From: Halogeometricum sp. S3BR5-2
GTDB taxonomy: Archaea > Halobacteriota > Halobacteria > Halobacteriales > Haloferacaceae
Reading direction: 5' to 3'
DNA: 64,000 nt
Assembly: GCF_031624635.1 (NCBI RefSeq)
Contig: NZ_JAMQOQ010000004.1
Span: 62,001-126,000 of the forward strand
Shown: piece after piece, positions 17,300 to 26,571 of the stretch
Layout of the letters: every line of letters starts with the position of its first letter
Numbering within the stretch: the first letter of the stretch is position 1
Translations under genes and position numbers: made by a program
The notes under the pieces: generated by a model
The model's database searches: none
Told to the model about the DNA's origin: nothing
The model's input: only the letters and a program-made list of their open reading frames with translations

Positions 17300-17953
17300 G
17301 TGACCGACGGACGCCTCCCGGCCGAATATCTCTCACCGCTCGCCGTGCGCGTCGACGACGTCCTCGCGGGCGTCGGTTACGAGATGGCGGCCGCTACGGA
17401 GGTCATCGACGGCGCCGTTCCCGGCTACGGCGGCCTCTTCGAACCGTCGACCGAACCGACCGAGTTGCGGCGGGCGCTCGAAGAACTGTCGGCGTCGGAA
17501 CTCGCCCGGCCGCCCGCCGCCGAACCGGCAGGCGACGCCTTCGTTCTCTACGTCGACGGCGGGTCGCGCGGCAACCCAGGGCCCGCGGGGGCGGGAGCCG
17601 TCATCGTGGACTCCCAGGACACCCAACTCGCCCGCCTCGGTCGGCCGGCCGGCTCTCGAACCGGGAACAACGTCGCCGAGTACGTCGCTCTCCGACTCGG
17701 ACTCTCCGAACTGCTGGCCCGCTACGAACCGCGCAGCCTGGAGGTGCGCATCGACTCGATGACGGTCATCCGGGACGTCTGGGGCGGCGACGACCCGACG
17801 GAGTCGGGCGTCGAGGAGTACAGCGAGGCCATCGCGGCGGCGCTGTCGGACGTTCCCGACCACCGCTACACGCACTTGGCGGACAGCGACCCCAACCCGG
17901 CCGACGCGCTGGCGACGGTGGGCGCCGACATCGCCGCGCTCGGCCCCGGATAG
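17300..17953 (+). CDS. RNase HI-like protein (archaeal type with N-terminal extension)
   Basis: The C-terminal 130 residues of this 217-residue protein are an RNase HI domain. The first Asp is in FVLYVDGGSRGNPGPAGAGA (about residue 80), the Glu in GNNVAEYVALRLGL, the next Asp in EVRIDSMTV, and the final Asp in DPNPADALATVG. These are the four metal-binding acids that cleave RNA in RNA:DNA hybrids. An 75-residue N-terminal part of unknown role precedes it, as in several haloarchaeal homologues. The GTG at 17300 is preceded by GGAGGAGG, a strong ribosome-binding site. The longer upstream frame lacks conservation. It may serve in replication primer removal or in RNA processing. Confidence 0.88.
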   Translation: MTDGRLPAEYLSPLAVRVDDVLAGVGYEMAAATEVIDGAVPGYGGLFEPSTEPTELRRALEELSASELARPPAAEPAGDAFVLYVDGGSRGNPGPAGAGAVIVDSQDTQLARLGRPAGSRTGNNVAEYVALRLGLSELLARYEPRSLEVRIDSMTVIRDVWGGDDPTESGVEEYSEAIAAALSDVPDHRYTHLADSDPNPADALATVGADIAALGPG

Positions 17954-17985
17954 CCCCTCGGTCGCACCCCGCGCGAGGCGAACGC

Positions 17986-18678
17986 TTATCTACGGTTTCG
18001 GTCGAGACGGGTCGCTAATCCGAGGTCCAACGTTTCGACGCCGTCGAGAATCAGGTCGGCCATCCGGCGGGCGCCGGCCCCGCTGAAGTGCGTGTCGTCG
18101 ATCACGCCGTCGGGGTAGTTCGGATGGTCGCCCGGCGGGAGGTGGTTGTAGAGAGATTTCGACGCCTCGGGGCCCAGTTCGCGCAGGAGGGACCGACTCC
18201 GCTCGTCCGCGTCGACGAGCGGTACGTCGTGCTGCCTCGCGACCCCTCGGGTGAGTTCCGAGTAGACTCGGTGCGTGTCTTTCAGGTCACCCCCTTCGTC
18301 GAAGTGACGCCGCGCGATGGGCGTGAGGAGCACCGCCTCCGCCCCTCGGTCGCGCGTCTCTCTGACGAACCGTTCGAGGTTGGCCTCGAACTCTTCCTCG
18401 GGCGTGTACTGCTCCTTCGAGGGGACCTCGTCGTTGTGTCCGAACTGGACGAACACGTAATCGCCCGCCTCCAGCGCGTTTACGACGGGCCGCCAGCGTC
18501 CCTCTTCGAGAAAGGTGCGGGTACTGCGCCCGTTGCGGGCGTGGTTCTCCACTGTCACCGAGTCGTCGACGCGCTCCGAGAACGGCGTTCCCCACCCCGT
18601 CTCGGGACGCTCGCTCGCCGCCTTCTCGGCCGCGGTGGAGTCTCCGATCAGATGGACGGTTATCGGCTCGGACGTCAT
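17986..18678 (-). CDS. SGNH hydrolase, rhamnogalacturonan-acetylesterase-like (CE12 type)
   Basis: The 230-residue protein begins MTSEPITVHLIGDSTAAEKA, the GDS block I of the CE12 branch. It then shows ENHARNGRSTRTFLEEGRW (block II Gly), VFVQFGHNDEVP (block III Asn, about residue 88) and DDTHFSGAGARRMAD (block V Asp-x2-His near the C-terminus). CE12 enzymes deacetylate pectin or xylan side chains. No signal peptide is present, so the substrate would be an imported oligosaccharide. The start at 18678 is chosen over a longer frame because the core begins there. It is convergent with the RNase H gene, with only 32 bases between stops. Confidence 0.87.
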   Translation of the reverse strand: MTSEPITVHLIGDSTAAEKAASERPETGWGTPFSERVDDSVTVENHARNGRSTRTFLEEGRWRPVVNALEAGDYVFVQFGHNDEVPSKEQYTPEEEFEANLERFVRETRDRGAEAVLLTPIARRHFDEGGDLKDTHRVYSELTRGVARQHDVPLVDADERSRSLLRELGPEASKSLYNHLPPGDHPNYPDGVIDDTHFSGAGARRMADLILDGVETLDLGLATRLDRNRR

Positions 18679-18860
18679 TTCGGTAGCGATACGCGAGGCG
18701 GGGCATAGAGGCATCGGTGCCGACGAGAATCAGGGTTCGACCCGAGCGACCGGCTCGGAGCCCGGGATTTCGCTCCGATGGTACTCGGCTAGCCCCGCTC
18801 TCGGTGACTCACTATACGTCTAGATGGAGCTGTTAGGCGACGAGCCGCGAATCCCGAAGT

Positions 18861-19097
18861 ATGTCCGTACTCTACGCGGTAGCCACGATGGCCGTGCTCA
18901 GCGTCGCACCGGCGGTCCTGTTCCTCGCCCTCCTCGCCGGTCTCCGGCGGCGGCAGCGAACGTCGATGATGGCGGTCTACGGCGCGCAGGCCGGCGTCGA
19001 GATACAGGAAGTAACGCTCCGGGACGCCGTTCGAGGGTCGTTCGGCCTGCAGTCGGACTACACCGAACGGCCGTCGGAGGACGGCTACCGATTCTGA
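18861..19097 (+). CDS. Small membrane protein, unknown function
   Basis: The 78-residue protein has one strong hydrophobic segment (LYAVATMAVLSVAPAVLFLA, residues 4-23, continuing to LLAGL). A basic boundary RRRQRTS follows, then a polar C-terminal half of about 40 residues with VEIQEVTLRDAVRGSFGLQ. The topology should be N-out with a cytoplasmic tail by the positive-inside rule. I recognise no family. High GC3 and a separate promoter-size gap on each side support a real gene. The MFS gene follows 107 bases downstream on the same strand. Confidence 0.6.
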   Translation: MSVLYAVATMAVLSVAPAVLFLALLAGLRRRQRTSMMAVYGAQAGVEIQEVTLRDAVRGSFGLQSDYTERPSEDGYRF

Positions 19098-19204
19098 CCG
19101 TCGTCTCCGTTCCGGCTTCCGGGGTGTAGTCCACGGAATCGACGGCCACCGCCGCCGGTTCAGTCACCTCCATGTGCGTGGGGCCGCGGTATCCTCGTAT
19201 CCGA

Positions 19205-20470
19205 ATGACCGAGAACCGCGGCGTTTCGACCGAATCCTACGCGTTGCTCGCACTCGCCACGCTCGGCTACTTCCTGTACACCTTCTCGTGGTTCTCGCTC
19301 GCGGCGTATCTCGTCCCCGTCATCGACGCGCTCGGCTTATCGGGAACCGAAGCCGGCATCGTCACCGGCGCCGTCCAACTCAGCTACATTCCGCTGGCGC
19401 TCGTCTCCGGACTCGTCATCGACCGCCTCGGCTCGCGGGTCTCGCTCGGCGTCGGACTGCTCGTGGTCGGCGTCGCCCACGTCCTCCGAGGGTCCGCCAC
19501 CGGGTTCGCGACGCTCGTCGCGCCGACGCTCCTCCTCGGCGTCGGCGGGACCGCCGTCACGTTCGGCCTCCCCAAACTCGTCTCCGAACTGTTCCCCGCC
19601 GAGCGCGCCGGCACGATGTCCTCGGTGTACACCATCGGCTCGACGCTGGGGAGCGCGACCGTGTTCGCGGTCGCACAGCCGCTCGTCGACCCGCTGGTGA
19701 CCGGATGGCGACAGTTCTTCACCTACACCGGCGCGTCCGTCGTCGCCTTCGCGCTGCTCTGGTTCGCTGTCTCGTGGGGTCTCTGGGACCGCGTCGAGCG
19801 ATTCGGCGACGACGACGGGCGGACGTTCGCGCTGGCCTCCGTCACCGGCGACCTCGCGCGCGTGCTGACCCACCGCGGCCTGTTGCTGCTCGTCGTCGTG
19901 GGGACGGTACAGTTGTTCATCAGCCACGGGCTGTCGAACTGGCTCGTGGCGATACTCCGGGCGCGCGGGATGGCGCCCGCGCTGGCGGGGACGCTGGCGA
20001 GCCTGTTCGTCTTCGTCCGGATACTGGGAATCGTCGGCGTTCCCGCGCTCTCCGACCGATTCTCGACCCGCCGACTCCCGATAATCGCGTGCGGCGTCGC
20101 CGGTACGGTCGGGATGGTCGGACTGCTCGCCGGCGGTTCCGTCTGGACGCTGTCGGCCTCGCTCGCGCTGGTCGGCGTGTTCGCCATCGGCGGACTCGCG
20201 CCGCTCGTCCGCGCGATTCCCATCGAGATGGACGGTATCGGCCCGGGCCTCACCGCCGTCGCGACGGGCCTCATCTTCACCGTCGGAGAGGTCGGGGGGT
20301 TCCTCGGTCCGTTCACGGTCGGCGTCGTCTACGACCGCACGGGGACGTTCGCCCCGGCGCTGGTCGCGCTGGCGGCCGCGAGCCTCCTCACGGCGGTCGC
20401 CGGGTACGTCATGGAGGAACCGGCGCGAGCGGGCGCGTCCGACCGGTCCGGCGAGGCTTCGGGCGACTGA
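19205..20470 (+). CDS. Major facilitator superfamily (MFS) transporter
   Basis: The 421-residue protein has about 12 hydrophobic helices in two halves. The MFS motif A-like loop between TM2 and TM3 reads GLVIDRLGSRVSLGVGLLVV (about residues 74-93), and the half-domain boundary is the polar RVERFGDDDGRTFAL stretch near residue 200. The second half has VPALSDRFSTRRLPIIACGV, the equivalent loop. Members import or export small organic compounds, often organic acids, by proton coupling. The ATG at 19205 follows a non-hydrophobic leader in the longer frame and directly precedes TM1. The downstream MetE-like gene is 101 bases away. The substrate is not identifiable. Confidence 0.88.
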   Translation: MTENRGVSTESYALLALATLGYFLYTFSWFSLAAYLVPVIDALGLSGTEAGIVTGAVQLSYIPLALVSGLVIDRLGSRVSLGVGLLVVGVAHVLRGSATGFATLVAPTLLLGVGGTAVTFGLPKLVSELFPAERAGTMSSVYTIGSTLGSATVFAVAQPLVDPLVTGWRQFFTYTGASVVAFALLWFAVSWGLWDRVERFGDDDGRTFALASVTGDLARVLTHRGLLLLVVVGTVQLFISHGLSNWLVAILRARGMAPALAGTLASLFVFVRILGIVGVPALSDRFSTRRLPIIACGVAGTVGMVGLLAGGSVWTLSASLALVGVFAIGGLAPLVRAIPIEMDGIGPGLTAVATGLIFTVGEVGGFLGPFTVGVVYDRTGTFAPALVALAAASLLTAVAGYVMEEPARAGASDRSGEASGD

Positions 20471-20571
20471 CCGAAGCTATCTCCGAGGCCGACGCCCCGC
20501 CCGGCCACCCCTCAGCGGTGAATACCACAGGTTATATTGTTCGCACTAACTATTACCAAGGCGAGTACTCA

Positions 20572-21726
20572 ATGACAGCGAACGACGACCGAATCCGCAC
20601 GACGCACATCGGAAGCCTCCCACGGCCCCCGGAACTGCTCGACCTCCTAAAGAAGCGCCAAGACGGCGAGGAGGTCGACGACGAGGAGTGGGAGGAAACC
20701 GTCGCGGACGCCACGCGTCGCGTCGTCGAGCGACAGGCCGACGTCGGCATCGACGCCGCCAACAACGGCGAGCAGTCCCGCGTCTCCTTCAACTGGTACG
20801 TCGCGGACCGACTCAGCGGCATCGAGGGCAAGCGCGAACAGGAGCTCTGGGCCGACCTGCAGGAGTTCCCCGACTACGCCGAGGAGACGTTCAAGACGGA
20901 CATCATCGACCTCTCGATGCACCCCGTCGTCGCCGACGCCGTCGAGTACACCGGCCACGACGAGGCTGAGGCCGAACTCGCCGCGTTCGACGACGCCCTC
21001 GACGCCGTCGGCGCCGACTTCGAGGATACGTTCGTTACCTCGGCGTCGCCCAGCGTCGTCACCGCCACCCACGTCAACGACTACTACGACTCCTACGAGG
21101 AGTTCCTCTTCGCCGTCGCGGACGCGATGGCCGAGGAGTACGAACTCGTCGCCGACACGGGGATGACTCTCCAGATAGACGCCCCCGAACTACTCACCGT
21201 CGGCCAGACGGCGGCGTACGCCGACGAATCCCTCGAAGACATCAAGGGCGCCACGCGCCTCCACGTCGAGGCGCTCAACGAGGCGCTGTCGAACGTCCCC
21301 GAGGAGCAGGTTCGGCTCCACACCTGCTGGGGAAGCTACGAGGGCCCCGGCCACCTCGACACGGACTTAGTCGAGATGCTCCCGGAGATATACGAGGCGG
21401 ATATCACCGGCCTCAGCGTCGAGCAGGCCAACCACCGCCATCAACACGAGTACCGCGCGTTCGCCGAGCACCCGGTCCCCGACGGGTGGACGCTCATCCC
21501 CGGCGTCGTCGACGTGAAGACGAACATCATCGACCACCCCGAGACCATCGCGGACCGACTGGAACGGGTCGCCGACGCCGTCGACGACGGGACGCCGCTG
21601 GTGGCCGCGCCGGACTGCGGGTTCGGCACGCAGGCCGGCATCGGGATGGTCGACCCCGAAATCGCGTGGGCGAAACTGGAGGCCCTCGTCGAGGGCGCCG
21701 AAATCGCGACCGAACGGGTGTACTAA
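20572..21726 (+). CDS. MetE-like (cobalamin-independent methionine synthase II family) methyltransferase
   Basis: This 384-residue protein corresponds to the C-terminal catalytic barrel of MetE without the N-terminal half, the usual archaeal size. It starts TTHIGSLPRPPELLDLLKKR. Possible zinc ligands are His and Cys in VRLHTCWGSYEGPGH (about residues 242-256), a Glu region near VEQANHRHQHEYR, and Cys in VAAPDCGFGTQAGIGM near 348. Archaeal members may transfer methyl from a corrinoid protein to homocysteine, while others act on CoM-thioethers or epoxides, so methionine synthesis is a guess. TTATATTG at 20532-20539 is a reasonable TATA element 33-40 bases before the ATG. It is a single-gene unit after the MFS gene. 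Confidence 0.85.
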   Translation: MTANDDRIRTTHIGSLPRPPELLDLLKKRQDGEEVDDEEWEETVADATRRVVERQADVGIDAANNGEQSRVSFNWYVADRLSGIEGKREQELWADLQEFPDYAEETFKTDIIDLSMHPVVADAVEYTGHDEAEAELAAFDDALDAVGADFEDTFVTSASPSVVTATHVNDYYDSYEEFLFAVADAMAEEYELVADTGMTLQIDAPELLTVGQTAAYADESLEDIKGATRLHVEALNEALSNVPEEQVRLHTCWGSYEGPGHLDTDLVEMLPEIYEADITGLSVEQANHRHQHEYRAFAEHPVPDGWTLIPGVVDVKTNIIDHPETIADRLERVADAVDDGTPLVAAPDCGFGTQAGIGMVDPEIAWAKLEALVEGAEIATERVY

Positions 21727-21926
21727 CCGTTCGGCGAGTAGAACTATCCGAGGGTCGTTTGTACCGTGTCGTGCGAGGGGGAATCTGCCTGTCCCGGTTC
21801 GCCTCACACCCCTCGAGCCGCTCGAATCCGCGCGGAGTTCTCGCCTCGCTGTCGTGTGATTTGCACTCGAACACCGCGCCGTCGGCAACAATCTTTACCC
21901 ACCGGTGGCGGCTTGGAAGAAAGAGA

Positions 21927-23048
21927 ATGGCTACGGTTGCAACAATCGGACAGCTAGCTGCCGGCCTGGGGCTGTTGCTGGGCAACGGGTATTTCGTCAC
22001 GGTCGAATTCGCGATGACCCGCGTCCGGCAGTTCGAGGAGTCGGAGTTCCAAGGCTCCCGGGGGCTCGAACGTGCCTGGGAGATGACAGAGCGGCTGGAA
22101 GTATTCCTCTCCGGCTGTCAGCTCGGAATCACTATCTGCAGCGTCGGGCTCGGCGTCATCGCCGAACCCGCGCTCGCGGCGCTGCTCGACCCGGCGCTCG
22201 CGGCGCTGGGAATCGGGGGACTGCTCGGACCGGGGAGCGGCGGTCACACCGCGCTCGCGGCGCTGACGGCGCTGGCGATAATCAACCTGCTCCACCTGAC
22301 GGTGGGCGAGCAAGCGCCGACGTACCTCGGCATCGAGCGCTCAAAACAGATCGCGAAGTACGGCGCGCCCATCCTCTACTGGTGGACGCGCGTCTTCTCG
22401 CCGGTCATCCGACTGGCCGACTGGATGGCGAAGGCCATCCTCTCGGCGTTCGGCGTCGAGATGACCCGCTCGTGGGCCGAAGAGGAACGCGAGGACGGAG
22501 AGGTAGAAGCGACCTCCCGGGGCGAACTCATGAACCGGATGGGCAGCGTTCTGGGTAACCTCGACGTCTCCGAGGAGCGACGCGAGGAGATAATCAACGC
22601 CATCGCCATCGACCGGATTCAGACGTCTGACGTCATGATCGACCGCGACGATATCGTCGCGCTCTCGACCGAGAAGTCGGTCGCCGAGAACGTCGAAACG
22701 ATTCGATCCAGCCCCCTCACACGGTTCCCGCTCGTCGGGGGGAGCCTCGACGACGTCGTCGGCGTCGTCTACCTCCCGGCGTTCGTCCGCTCGCAGGACG
22801 CCCTCGAATCGGGGGACGCCGACTTCACCGACATCTCCTCGCCCGCGCTGACCGTCGCGCCGGACCTCCCGATCAGCGACCTGATCGACGAACTCCAGGA
22901 GAGCGACCAGGAACTGGCCGTCGTCACGGAGGACGAGCGGACGGTCGGGTTGATCACCGCGACGGACGCGTTCGAGGCCATCGCGGGCCAGTTGGAGGAC
23001 CCCTTAGACTCGAAGTCGGAGTCGCAAGCCGTCCGCAAACGGCCGTAG
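21927..23048 (+). CDS. CNNM/CorC-type membrane protein (DUF21 plus CBS pair)
   Basis: The 373-residue protein begins with a DUF21 transmembrane domain. TM1 is IGQLAAGLGLLLGNGYFVTV with the conserved small-residue patch EFAMTRVR, and VGLGVIAEPALAALLDPALA and HTALAALTALAIINLLHLT follow. The conserved motif LTVGEQAPTYLGIERS corresponds to the family GE..PK region, with A in place of the common K. A cytoplasmic CBS pair follows from about residue 215 (RIQTSDVMIDRDDIVALSTE) to VVTEDERTVGLITATDAFEA. There is no C-terminal CorC-HlyC domain. The family is linked to Mg2+ export or divalent cation homeostasis, with CBS domains sensing nucleotides. It is monocistronic by context. Confidence 0.9.
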   Translation: MATVATIGQLAAGLGLLLGNGYFVTVEFAMTRVRQFEESEFQGSRGLERAWEMTERLEVFLSGCQLGITICSVGLGVIAEPALAALLDPALAALGIGGLLGPGSGGHTALAALTALAIINLLHLTVGEQAPTYLGIERSKQIAKYGAPILYWWTRVFSPVIRLADWMAKAILSAFGVEMTRSWAEEEREDGEVEATSRGELMNRMGSVLGNLDVSEERREEIINAIAIDRIQTSDVMIDRDDIVALSTEKSVAENVETIRSSPLTRFPLVGGSLDDVVGVVYLPAFVRSQDALESGDADFTDISSPALTVAPDLPISDLIDELQESDQELAVVTEDERTVGLITATDAFEAIAGQLEDPLDSKSESQAVRKRP

Positions 23049-23087
23049 CAACCGTCGGCGGCGACGCCCGACCCCGCGGTCCGGCGT

Positions 23088-23792
23088 TCACCCGCCGAGG
23101 AACTGCCGGCGCACCTCCTCGTCGTCGAGCAAGTCGTCGCCGGAGCCCTCGTAGCGGTTCTCGCCGTTGGCGAGGACGTAGCCGCGGTCGGAGCGCCTGA
23201 GCGCCTCTTTGGCGTTCTGTTCGACCATCAGTATCGCGGTGCCGGCCTCGTTGACGGCGTCGACGCGGTCGAACATCTCGGTGACGAGGTCCGGCGAGAG
23301 GCCGGCGGACGGTTCGTCCAACAGGAGCAGGTCCGGGTCGAGCATCAGCGCACACCCCATCGCGAGCATCTGCTGCTGACCGCCCGACAGCGTCCCCGCG
23401 TTGGCGTCGAGTTTGTCGCGGAGGACGGGGAAGCGCTCGAAGACGGCCTCGCGGCGCGCCTCCGGTTGCTCGTCGAGGATGTAGGCCCCGAGCCGCAGGT
23501 TCTCCGCGACGGTCAGCGAGGGGAACACGTTGTCGACCTGCGGGACGTAGCTCAGACCCTCCCGGATGACTGACTCGGGCGGGCGGTCCGTGATGTCCGT
23601 CCCGTCGAAAGTGATGGTGCCGCCCTGTCGGTCGGCGAGGCCGAAGACGGCCTTCATCGCCGTCGACTTGCCCGCGCCGTTCGGACCGACGATGGCGACG
23701 TACTCACCGGGGTCGACGTGCAAATCCACGTCGTCGAGCACCCGCAGGTCGCCGTAGCCGGCGTCCAACCCGGAGACGTCGAGAATCGTCAC
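23088..23792 (-). CDS. livF: Branched-chain-type ABC transporter ATPase (LivF type), system 1
   Basis: The 234-residue ATPase has Walker A GPNGAGKST (about residues 36-44), a Q-loop region LSYVPQVDNVFPSLTVAENL, signature LSGGQQQML, and Walker B LLLLDEPSAGLSP followed by VEQNAKEALRRSDRGYVLAN with the switch-His position as Gln-Asn, typical of LivF. It is the last gene of a five-gene minus-strand operon K-H-M-G-F. LivF and LivG form the ATPase dimer driving uptake through LivH/LivM. In this superfamily substrates range from branched-chain amino acids to urea, amides and aromatic acids; the context does not decide. Confidence 0.92.
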   Translation of the reverse strand: MTILDVSGLDAGYGDLRVLDDVDLHVDPGEYVAIVGPNGAGKSTAMKAVFGLADRQGGTITFDGTDITDRPPESVIREGLSYVPQVDNVFPSLTVAENLRLGAYILDEQPEARREAVFERFPVLRDKLDANAGTLSGGQQQMLAMGCALMLDPDLLLLDEPSAGLSPDLVTEMFDRVDAVNEAGTAILMVEQNAKEALRRSDRGYVLANGENRYEGSGDDLLDDEEVRRQFLGG

Positions 23793-23855
23793 GTACGACC
23801 CTCCGAACTCGCGGGTTCGTCCTCGCGTCCGTCTCGTCGTGTCGTCTCTCTCATC

Positions 23856-24611
23856 TCATTCTCCCAGGTAGGCCTCGATGACGCGTTCGTCCGACAGGAC
23901 GGCCTCCGGGTCGCCCTCGACGAGCAGCGACCCCTGCTGAAGGACGACCAGTCGGTCGACCAGTTCGGTCAGCGTCTCCAGTTCGTGTTCGATGACGACG
24001 ACGGTCATCCCCTCGTCGTTGAGCGCGCGGATGCGCTCGGCTATCTTGCGGGTGAGCGTCGGGTTGACGCCCGCGAACGGTTCGTCCAGCAGGAGCAGGT
24101 CCGGGTCGAGCATCAGCACGCGGGCGAGTTCGAGCAGTTTGCGCTGCCCGCCCGAGAGGCTCCCGCTGTACTCGTCGGCGAGGTGGTCGAGTTCGAACGT
24201 CTCGACGAGTCCGTCCGCCCGCTCTCGAACCGCGCGCTCTCGGTCGCGCATCGACTCCGTTCGGAAGAGCGCGGAGAGAGTGCGCTCGCCGGGTTGGTCC
24301 GGCGCCGCGAGACGCACGTTGTCGCGGACGGTCATCGTCTCTAGCTCTCTCGTGTGCTGGAACGTCCGGACCATGCCGGTTCGGGCCAGCGACTCCGGCG
24401 ACTCGCCGGTCACGTCCGTACCGTTCAGGAGGACGCGGCCTCCATCGGGAGCGACGACGCCGCTGACGCAGTTGAAGAACGTCGACTTGCCGGCGCCGTT
24501 CGGTCCCATCACGCCGACCAGTTCGCCGCGGTCGACCGAGACGGAGAGGTCGTCGAGGGCGCGGAGGCCGCCGAACGTCTTGGTCAGGTCCTCGACGGCG
24601 AGGAGGCTCAC
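23856..24611 (-). CDS. livG: Branched-chain-type ABC transporter ATPase (LivG type), system 1
   Basis: The 251-residue ATPase starts at a GTG (24611) that overlaps the LivM stop (GTGA). Walker A is MGPNGAGKSTFFNCV, the Q-loop is MVRTFQHTRELETMTVRDNV, the signature is LSGGQRKLLELARVLM, Walker B is LLLLDEPFAGVNPTLT and the switch His is in VVVIEHELETLTEL. The LivG-specific long loop after the Q-loop (SALFRTESMRDRERAVRERA) is present. The GTGA overlaps between H-M and M-G suggest translational coupling. The 63-base gap to LivF is the only loose joint in the operon. Confidence 0.92.
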   Translation of the reverse strand: MSLLAVEDLTKTFGGLRALDDLSVSVDRGELVGVMGPNGAGKSTFFNCVSGVVAPDGGRVLLNGTDVTGESPESLARTGMVRTFQHTRELETMTVRDNVRLAAPDQPGERTLSALFRTESMRDRERAVRERADGLVETFELDHLADEYSGSLSGGQRKLLELARVLMLDPDLLLLDEPFAGVNPTLTRKIAERIRALNDEGMTVVVIEHELETLTELVDRLVVLQQGSLLVEGDPEAVLSDERVIEAYLGE

Positions 24612-25657
24612 GTGTCCACCCCCAACTCCTCGGCGTCGCCCCAGATGCCGGCCGGCCGGTAGCGGATGACGGCGACCAGTATCAGACCGACGACGACGAG
24701 GCGGACCGACGCGAACGCGTCGGCTGATATCGGCGTCACGCCGAGGGCGAACCGCGAGAGCAGGCGCAGCCCCATGATGACGGCGAGGCCGGCCAGCACC
24801 CCGCGGTGGTTGGCGGCGCCGCCGAGCAGCATTCCGATCCAGACGGTCACCGTCACCTGAATCGTGAAGTAGCCCGGAGCGACCGCGCCCGTGTAGAGGG
24901 CGAACAGCCCCCCTGCCAGCCCCGCGAGTGCGGCGCCGTACACGAACGACTGCATCTTGTAGGTGATGACCGACTTGCCGACCGACCGCGTGACGAGTTC
25001 GTCCGCCCGAATCGCCCGTAGAACGCGCCCGTAAGGCGCCTCGGTCAGCCGCGTCACCGCCGCGAGCGTGACGAGCGTGACGCCCCCGAACAGGAGGAGA
25101 GTCGCCAGCATCGCGGTGTCGGCGTCGCCCGCGAGGTCCGAGACGGGTTGCGGGACGCCGCCGATGCCGACGTTGCCGCCGAAGATACCCTCGAAGCTGA
25201 CGAACAGCGAGTGGACGATTTCGGCGGTCGCCAGCGTGGCGACGGCGAGGAAGTCGTCGCGGAGCCGAATCGAGGTGGCGCCGACGGCGGCGCCCAAGAG
25301 TGCGGCGACGACGACGCCGCCGAGGAGGGCCACGGGCCACGGGAGGCCGAGGCTGACGCCCGCGAAACTGTCCTGCGCGGACAGCATCGCGACGGCGTAC
25401 GCGCCGACGGCGAAGAACGCGACGTGCCCGAAGTTCACGAGGCCGGTGTGGCCGTACTGGAGGTCCAGTCCGAGCACCAACACGCCGTAGAGGGCGAAGA
25501 GGATGCCCACCTCGAAGAACACGTACAGCGACCCCGGGAGCGAGACGACCAGCGGCGTCAGCGCGAACACCGCCGCGAGGAGCACGCAGACGGCGCCGAG
25601 GACGAGCGCGCCGTTTCCCTCGACGTCTCCGAGCGGGAGTCTGTCGGCGACGCTCAC
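24608..25657 (-). CDS. livM: Branched-chain-type ABC transporter permease (LivM type), system 1
   Basis: The 349-residue permease has about nine hydrophobic segments. LivM hallmarks are FALYGVLVLGLDLQYGHTGLVN, FGHVAFFAVGAYAVAMLS, GATSIRLRDDFLAVATLATA, and the cytoplasmic coupling loop PYGRVLRAIRADELVTRSVG, which contacts the ATPase. It pairs with LivH to form the pore. The start is the GTG at 25657, overlapping the LivH stop as GTGA. The longer frame upstream is an antisense-like Arg-rich reading within livH. No unusual domain is fused. Confidence 0.9.
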   Translation of the reverse strand: MSVADRLPLGDVEGNGALVLGAVCVLLAAVFALTPLVVSLPGSLYVFFEVGILFALYGVLVLGLDLQYGHTGLVNFGHVAFFAVGAYAVAMLSAQDSFAGVSLGLPWPVALLGGVVVAALLGAAVGATSIRLRDDFLAVATLATAEIVHSLFVSFEGIFGGNVGIGGVPQPVSDLAGDADTAMLATLLLFGGVTLVTLAAVTRLTEAPYGRVLRAIRADELVTRSVGKSVITYKMQSFVYGAALAGLAGGLFALYTGAVAPGYFTIQVTVTVWIGMLLGGAANHRGVLAGLAVIMGLRLLSRFALGVTPISADAFASVRLVVVGLILVAVIRYRPAGIWGDAEELGVDT

Positions 25658-26568
25658 GCCTCGCGCACCTCCCGCGCGGCGAGTCCGCTCGGCTTCACGA
25701 GGAGGACGACGACGAGGATGAGAAACGCCATCGCCGAGGAGAGTTCGGCCATCCCGCCGGGGAGAAACGCCGTCGAGAGCGACAGCACCAGTCCGATGAT
25801 GTACGACCCCGCGATGGCGCCGTAGGGGCTTCCGGCGCCGCCGAGGATGGCGGCCGCGAGAATCTGCAGGATGTGGCTGTAGCCCGTCCCGGCGCTGACG
25901 TTCGTCTGAATCGCGATGAGCACGCCCGCCAGTCCGGCCAGAACGCCGGCCAGCACCCAGACGCTGTCGCGAATCCACTGCGTGTCGACGCCGCGGACGC
26001 GCGCGAGGTCCTCGTCGTCGCCCATCGCCCGCATGGCGATGCCCACGTCCGTCCGGGTCAGGAGACCGTGGAGGAGGAGGAAGACGGCCACCGCACAGCC
26101 GACGACGACGAGGTGCTCGGAGGTGACGAAGAAGTCGCCGAGCAGGTCGAACGGTCCGACCGGCACGTCGGGAACGCCCGTGAGTCGGAACGTCGCCGTC
26201 TCGGTGTCGAAGTAGCGGGCGTTCCGCCCGGCGGCGAGTCGGATGAGGTTGCGGAGGGCGATGCCCAGTCCGATGGAGGTCAGAAGCATCGGCACCGGGC
26301 CGGTGTGGTTGATGGGCGTGAAGAACAGGCGCGCGAGCACGAGGCTGGCGACGCCGCCGCCGACCATCGCCACCAGCACCGCGACGGGAAGCGGCAGGGG
26401 GAGCGTCACCGCGGTGAGCAGCCCCACGAACGCGCCGACGGTGAGGTATTCGCCGTACGCGAAGTTGATCATGTTCACGATGCCGTAGATGAGCGTGAAC
26501 CCGATGGCGGCGATAGCGATGTACGACCCCGTCACGAGGCCGAAGATGACGTTCTGGAGGAGTCCCAT
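25654..26568 (-). CDS. livH: Branched-chain-type ABC transporter permease (LivH type), system 1
   Basis: The 304-residue permease begins MGLLQNVIFGLVTGSYIAIA and shows LivH signatures. These are GFTLIYGIVNMINFAYGEYL (about residues 22-41), the coupling loop MRAMGDDEDLARVRGVDTQW near residue 178, and AAAILGGAGSPYGAIAGSYI. It has eight or nine TM helices. The ATG at 26568 lies 3 bases after the LivK stop (26572), so co-expression with the binding protein is near certain. Confidence 0.92.
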   Translation of the reverse strand: MGLLQNVIFGLVTGSYIAIAAIGFTLIYGIVNMINFAYGEYLTVGAFVGLLTAVTLPLPLPVAVLVAMVGGGVASLVLARLFFTPINHTGPVPMLLTSIGLGIALRNLIRLAAGRNARYFDTETATFRLTGVPDVPVGPFDLLGDFFVTSEHLVVVGCAVAVFLLLHGLLTRTDVGIAMRAMGDDEDLARVRGVDTQWIRDSVWVLAGVLAGLAGVLIAIQTNVSAGTGYSHILQILAAAILGGAGSPYGAIAGSYIIGLVLSLSTAFLPGGMAELSSAMAFLILVVVLLVKPSGLAAREVREA

Positions 26569-26571
26569 CGC